In this document: positions 60,235-64,000 of the stretch, piece by piece
Position numbering within the stretch: position 1 is the stretch's first letter
Layout of the letters: each line of letters opens with the position of its first letter
Origin: JAAXPZ01 sp965215705
GTDB lineage: Bacteria > Campylobacterota > Campylobacteria > Campylobacterales > Sulfurovaceae
Reading direction: 5' to 3'
DNA: 64,000 nt
Assembly: GCA_965215705.1 (NCBI GenBank)
Contig: CBDCEE010000003.1
Coordinates: forward strand, 310,001 to 374,000
Notes under the pieces: generated by a model
What the model was told of the DNA's origin: nothing
Databases searched by the model: none
What the model saw: only the letters and a program-made list of their open reading frames with translations
Made by a program: the position numbers and the translations under genes

Positions 60235-61101
60235 ATGGAACTCAAACTCGGTATACCCAAAGGAAGCCTGCAGGATTCTACTATAAAGATATTCAAAGAG
60301 GCAGGTTACGACATCAAAGTCAAAGAGCGTAACTACTATCCTGCGGTAGATGACCCTGAGCTGAGCTGTATGCTGATCCGTGCACAGGAGATGGCTCGCT
60401 ATGTAGAAGGAGGGCAGCTGGACTGCGGATTGACTGGTCTGGACTGGATACGGGAGAACAGAGCAGATGTGGTAGAGGTCTGCGAACTGATCTATGCCAA
60501 GCAGAGTTTCAAGCCGATCAAATGGGTACTGGCAGTCAAAGAGGGCTCACCCTATACCTGTGCAGAGGATCTAGAGGGCAAAACGATCGCAACAGAGGTG
60601 GTCACCCTCACACAAGACTACTTTGCCTCTAAAGGGATAAATGTCAATGTGGAGTTCAGCTGGGGTACCACAGAGGTCAAAGTCCCGGAACTGGCTGATG
60701 CGATCGTAGAGATCACAGAGACAGGCTCCTCACTCAGAGCAAACAACCTCAAGATCATCGATACAGTGCTAGAGACTACCACCCGATTCATCGCCAACAA
60801 AAAAGCCTATGAAGATCCCGAAAAAAGAGCCAAGATCGAACGTATCGTCATGATGCTACAGTCTGTCATCGATGCCGTACCCAAAGTCTGTCTCATGCTC
60901 AATGCTCCCACAGAGAAACTGGATGCGATCATGGAGATACTTCCTAGTGAGAACCCTACTGTCTCAAGCCTGGCAAAGGGTGACTGGGTCGATATCATGG
61001 CAGTAATGGACAAAAGCGTGCTGCGCTATGTCATTCCTCAGCTCAAAGCACTGGGTGCCAAGTCGATCGTAGAGATCCCTGTATCCAAGATTGTGGAGTA
61101 G
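60235..61101 (+). CDS. hisG: ATP phosphoribosyltransferase, long form
   Basis: 288 residues, so the long HisG with a C-terminal PII-like regulatory domain (from about residue 215) that does not need HisZ. Seen: LGIPKGSLQDSTIKIFKEAGYD, LDCGLTGLDWI, and ADAIVEITETGSSLRANNL (the PRPP loop). It starts histidine biosynthesis from ATP and PRPP, and is inhibited by histidine. It is followed at 5 bp by a thioesterase. Confidence 0.97.
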   Translation: MELKLGIPKGSLQDSTIKIFKEAGYDIKVKERNYYPAVDDPELSCMLIRAQEMARYVEGGQLDCGLTGLDWIRENRADVVEVCELIYAKQSFKPIKWVLAVKEGSPYTCAEDLEGKTIATEVVTLTQDYFASKGINVNVEFSWGTTEVKVPELADAIVEITETGSSLRANNLKIIDTVLETTTRFIANKKAYEDPEKRAKIERIVMMLQSVIDAVPKVCLMLNAPTEKLDAIMEILPSENPTVSSLAKGDWVDIMAVMDKSVLRYVIPQLKALGAKSIVEIPVSKIVE

Positions 61102-61106
61102 GGGTC

Positions 61107-61514
61107 ATGCACGGAAAGCCCTATCGTCATACCTTTACCGTAGAGAAGTCAGCGATAGACTTTAACGGGCATGTAAACAATGTCACCTATCTGAGCTGGA
61201 TGATAGATGCAGCGACACGCCATTCGGAATCAGTGGGCTTTGGCTACCAGCAATGTCTGGAGCTTGGCGGTACATGGGTTGCTAAATCCCACCATATCGA
61301 ATACCGAAAGCCTGCACTGGAGGGCGATACCCTGCAGATGGAGACCTGGATCAAGGACATAGGTAGACTACTCTCTACGCGAGAATATCGTATAAGACGT
61401 GTAGAGGATGAGAGTTTGGTCTGTGAAGGCAGTACAGAGTGGGTCTTTGTAGACAGTATCAAAATGAGACCTACAAGGATTCCTAAAGTGATCATTCAAG
61501 GGTTTGACGTATAG
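61107..61514 (+). CDS. Acyl-CoA/ACP thioesterase (4HBT hotdog fold)
   Basis: 135 residues. The N-terminal segment FTVEKSAIDFNGHVNNVTYLSWM carries the 4HBT signature, with the expected Asp-x-x-Gly-His-x-x-Asn around the active site. The substrate could be a fatty acyl thioester. It lies 5 bp after hisG but has no obvious histidine-pathway role. The next feature is a tRNA gene on the opposite strand. Confidence 0.9.
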   Translation: MHGKPYRHTFTVEKSAIDFNGHVNNVTYLSWMIDAATRHSESVGFGYQQCLELGGTWVAKSHHIEYRKPALEGDTLQMETWIKDIGRLLSTREYRIRRVEDESLVCEGSTEWVFVDSIKMRPTRIPKVIIQGFDV

Positions 61515-61543
61515 TTGAAATAATGTGGAAGTATAAATGTGAG

Positions 61544-61618
<75 letters not shown>

Positions 61619-61691
61619 ACAGAATCTCAAGAATTGTGCTTGAAATGTGGATAGGATTATAGTCAAAAAGTCCTTTAAAGTCAATGGGGTT

Positions 61692-62606
61692 TTAGGGAAT
61701 TATATAAAAATTGACACCATTGTTGTTAGTTTCTATGATTTTGCCCTCATTTAGCAGTTTCTCGAGTCTCTTTTGGCTCCCCTCATCAAACAAAATAGCG
61801 ATATCATCAGCCGTCAGTGGTCGTTTTCTCAGTGTGGTGATGATTTCTTCTTTGCTGTAGGCAGAAGGTTTGGAGTCTATAGTCTTTCGCTGGGTGATAT
61901 GCACAGCCAAAGAGGGGTCAAATAGCCGGGAAAGCGCTAGAAGCTGTTCGTAACTGATGGGCTTGACTGCATAGGCTGGAGGACGGTCGATCGTCCCCAA
62001 GTCGATACGATCAGGAGAGAGCTGAAGCAAAAAGGCATTGAGTGCCTCTATCTCCTTCGCTTTGTCATTGATCCCTTCGACTATGAGAACCTCTATGATA
62101 AGTGGATGTTGTGTCATCGCTTTAAAATCCAACATTCCCCGCTTGATATCTTCGATAGTGATACCTGTATGCATGCGGTCGATCTTTTTGAGGCATTTTT
62201 GTGTAGCACAATCGAGTGAGAGTTTGACCGTATCGATCAGGAGCAGGGCTTCTCTGACTTTTGGGTCAGAGATAGTACTTCCATTGCTCAGTATGAGGGT
62301 TTTGGTATGCCCTTTGATCCTGTTGATCTCCTCGATGAGCTGGAGGAGGTGAGGATAGAGGGTAGGCTCACCATTGGCTGTGATGGTGAGTACATCGATA
62401 TCATCATGGGTGATCAGTGCCTCTTGTACTGCAGAGATGATCTCAGACACAGGGAGTACATCGCTGTAGTTGCTCATTGTCTTGGCGGGATCAAGCTCAC
62501 AGTAGACACAGTCATAGTTGCACTGCTTCTTCCCCGGACTTAAATCAATGCCGAGGGATTTCCCGAAACGACGAGAGTTTATAGGGCCAAAAATGATGTG
62601 TGACAT
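61692..62606 (-). CDS. Radical SAM protein
   Basis: 304 residues. The 4Fe-4S cluster motif is CNYDCVYC (CxxxCxxC) near residue 33, with the GEPTLYP radical-SAM motif. FGPINSRRFGKSLGIDLSP at the start is conserved in this group. The C-terminal 60 residues look like a winged helix (ALLFDEGSQKRLEKLLNEGKI-type). The reaction is unknown. The ATG starts directly after the hemE stop, so it is coupled to haem synthesis. Confidence 0.88.
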   Translation of the reverse strand: MSHIIFGPINSRRFGKSLGIDLSPGKKQCNYDCVYCELDPAKTMSNYSDVLPVSEIISAVQEALITHDDIDVLTITANGEPTLYPHLLQLIEEINRIKGHTKTLILSNGSTISDPKVREALLLIDTVKLSLDCATQKCLKKIDRMHTGITIEDIKRGMLDFKAMTQHPLIIEVLIVEGINDKAKEIEALNAFLLQLSPDRIDLGTIDRPPAYAVKPISYEQLLALSRLFDPSLAVHITQRKTIDSKPSAYSKEEIITTLRKRPLTADDIAILFDEGSQKRLEKLLNEGKIIETNNNGVNFYIIP

Positions 62607-63644
62607 CTATTTTTTGCCGGAGACTCTCTGACATTCAGATACAAAATGTATCGCATTCTCTACAGGTACATCTGGCAGGATACCGTGACCGAGATTGAAG
62701 ATATGGCGCTTACCTCCCATGATCTCCTGTATCTCTTCTACGCAAGCTGTGGTAGCCTCTTTGGAGTAGAGACGGCAGGGTTCCATGTTGCCCTGTAGGA
62801 CATAGCGGTCTCCCAGCTTCTCTTTGGCGAGTGCCATAGGGGTACCCCAGTCTACACCAAAGACATCAAAGTTGCCATAGACTTTATCTAGGAAGGCCGG
62901 GATACCTTTAGGGAACATGATGATAGGGATATGAGGATACTTGGCTTTGAGATGATCGGCGATCTCTACCATATATTTCCAGCTAAACTCATCATACTTG
63001 CTCGGCTCTATCGCTGCGGCCCAGCTGTCAAAGATCTGTACGACATCGATGCCTGCTTCGATCTGCTTTTCCATATAGTACTTGACCACTTCAGTGACCT
63101 TGGCGAGTATCTTGTGGAGAAGGGCAGGGTTGGAGTACATCATCTTCTTGCAGATATTGTAGGTCTTGGTGCCTTGGCCTTCGATCATGTAGGTTGCCAG
63201 TGTCCAGGGTGCACCTGTGAAGCCGATCAGTGCCTTATCGTCTGCCAGCTGCTCTCGGATGAGTTTGATCGTGTCATACACATAGGTGAGCTTGTCAGCT
63301 GCCTCTTCGCTACCGATAAGTCTGTCAAGGTCTGCTTCTGTCTCTATAGGGTCAGAGAACTTGGGGCCTTCACCTTTGACAAAACTCAGATCCATTCCCA
63401 TCTCATCAGGAATCACAAGAATATCGGAGAAGAGGATCGCAGCGTCTACGCCTACGATGTCGACCGGCTGGAGGGTGACCTCACAGGCCTTCTCGGGATT
63501 ATGACAGAGATTGAGGAAGTCTCCTGCCTCGGCACGTACTGCCATATACTCAGGTAGGTAACGTCCTGCCTGTCTCATCATCCATACAGGAGTGTACGGG
63601 GTCTCTTTGCCTAGACAGGCATCTACAAATATCTTATTAGCCAT
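62607..63644 (-). CDS. hemE: Uroporphyrinogen decarboxylase
   Basis: 345 residues, the standard length. It contains the diagnostic PVWMMRQAGRYLPEYMAVR, VDAAILFSDILVIP, and GFTGAPWTLATYMIEGQG. It decarboxylates uroporphyrinogen III to coproporphyrinogen III in haem synthesis. Its ATG overlaps the stop of the YqhA-like gene as TAATG. It is the middle gene of the visible three-gene operon. Confidence 0.98.
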   Translation of the reverse strand: MANKIFVDACLGKETPYTPVWMMRQAGRYLPEYMAVRAEAGDFLNLCHNPEKACEVTLQPVDIVGVDAAILFSDILVIPDEMGMDLSFVKGEGPKFSDPIETEADLDRLIGSEEAADKLTYVYDTIKLIREQLADDKALIGFTGAPWTLATYMIEGQGTKTYNICKKMMYSNPALLHKILAKVTEVVKYYMEKQIEAGIDVVQIFDSWAAAIEPSKYDEFSWKYMVEIADHLKAKYPHIPIIMFPKGIPAFLDKVYGNFDVFGVDWGTPMALAKEKLGDRYVLQGNMEPCRLYSKEATTACVEEIQEIMGGKRHIFNLGHGILPDVPVENAIHFVSECQRVSGKK

Positions 63645-64000
63645 TAATGTTTACCTACCTTACTTAAAAAACTGAGCCCAACGGCCAATGCTGTGATAGA
63701 GAGTGCAAAATAGAGCATCTCAAGCGGTGTGTTGAATTCTGTATGCAGTACCCTCTGAAAAAAGTTTACGACCAGTACCATGACGATCACTTTGGCGATC
63801 TTGTCTTTAAGCTGATCGAGTGAGTGTATCGCAAGGATCTGACTCCCGTTTTTGCCGCTTGCCTCATCTATATCAGAGATAAATAGTTCATAGAGTCCAA
63901 AGGCAAAGATGAACATCACCACCGCAATCAGATAGAGATCAACTGCACCGATGATGACCGCCACGATATCTTCATGAAAGTGTTCGGGGTGAGGAATCAT
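63644..64000 (-). CDS. YqhA-family (UPF0114) membrane protein, partial
   Basis: The gene runs off the right edge. The visible 118 residues begin at a methionine in-frame with the edge, but family members have roughly 40 or more residues before this point. VDLYLIAVVMFIFAFGLYELFISDID and AKVIVMVLVVNFFQRVLHTEF are typical. Three membrane spans are visible. Function unknown; it sits upstream of hemE in the operon. Confidence 0.85.
   Translation of the reverse strand: MIPHPEHFHEDIVAVIIGAVDLYLIAVVMFIFAFGLYELFISDIDEASGKNGSQILAIHSLDQLKDKIAKVIVMVLVVNFFQRVLHTEFNTPLEMLYFALSITALAVGLSFLSKVGKH

Overview
The window is ordinary chromosome of a Campylobacterota (epsilonproteobacterial) organism, most like the Sulfurovum/Sulfurimonas group. 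That placement is an inference from gene content and protein style: an OadG-OadA-OadB sodium-pump decarboxylase next to ATP-dependent PEP carboxykinase, long-form HisG, HAD-type SerB, EptA with a PAP2 phosphatase, APC permeases beside oleate hydratase, and moderate GC with AT-rich accessory patches. There are no rRNA genes, CRISPR arrays or prophage. The only RNA gene I can support is one tRNA-Asn.

Layout. 1-6343 (+): the end of a TAXI-type TRAP solute receptor, its fused permease and a LUD-domain protein, then a catabolic run of pseudouridine kinase, pseudouridine-5'-phosphate glycosidase and an L-2-hydroxyglutarate oxidase-like flavoprotein. 6345-11414: alanine dehydrogenase divergent from an XRE-cupin regulator with shared operators, a YchJ-like protein, a pentapeptide-repeat membrane protein and serine dehydratase. 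11415-18600 is an accessory patch: a second pentapeptide-repeat gene cut in two by an IS30-family element, a methylenetetrahydrofolate reductase-like gene, serB, a BrnT/BrnA toxin-antitoxin pair, a REP-associated transposase element with an internally deleted relative, and a PhzF-like gene between those two. 18757-28258: an ABC exporter, uppP, an intricately folded 269-bp intergenic repeat, a DEAD-box helicase, oadGAB and pckA. 28274-38682: TerB-like, acylphosphatase and DUF533 genes, adk-aspS, two tandem peptidoglycan-binding-domain proteins, a 5'-nucleotidase and murA.

38692-52377: a UvrD-like helicase, a lipid A modification pair (PAP2 and EptA), a frameshifted RNase T2, ArsC, a second BrnT/BrnA pair with a quinone oxidoreductase, an ABC-F ATPase, and an oleate hydratase/two-permease operon. 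52378-64000: a probable short leader ORF before a YitT-like gene, YebC, an operon joining an IscU-like scaffold, a ferritin-like protein, phosphatidylserine decarboxylase and a HAD phosphatase, an AraC regulator with its AhpD-like and EamA neighbours, a cold-shock protein, hisG, tRNA-Asn, and a radical SAM/hemE/YqhA operon at the right edge.

How it fits together. The metabolic core is C3/C4 and amino-acid carbon flow (Ald, SdaA, Oad, PckA, LUD, LhgO-like), together with envelope maintenance (UppP, MurA, PSD, EptA/PAP2). I did not find one large unknown system. The best signals are regulatory or structural: a repeated 11-bp-spaced box in two promoters, the ald operators, the folded element at 21298-21566, the leader ORF at 52519-52596, the RAYT-derived pair around phzF, and two reading-frame breaks about 700 bp apart at eptA and RNase T2.
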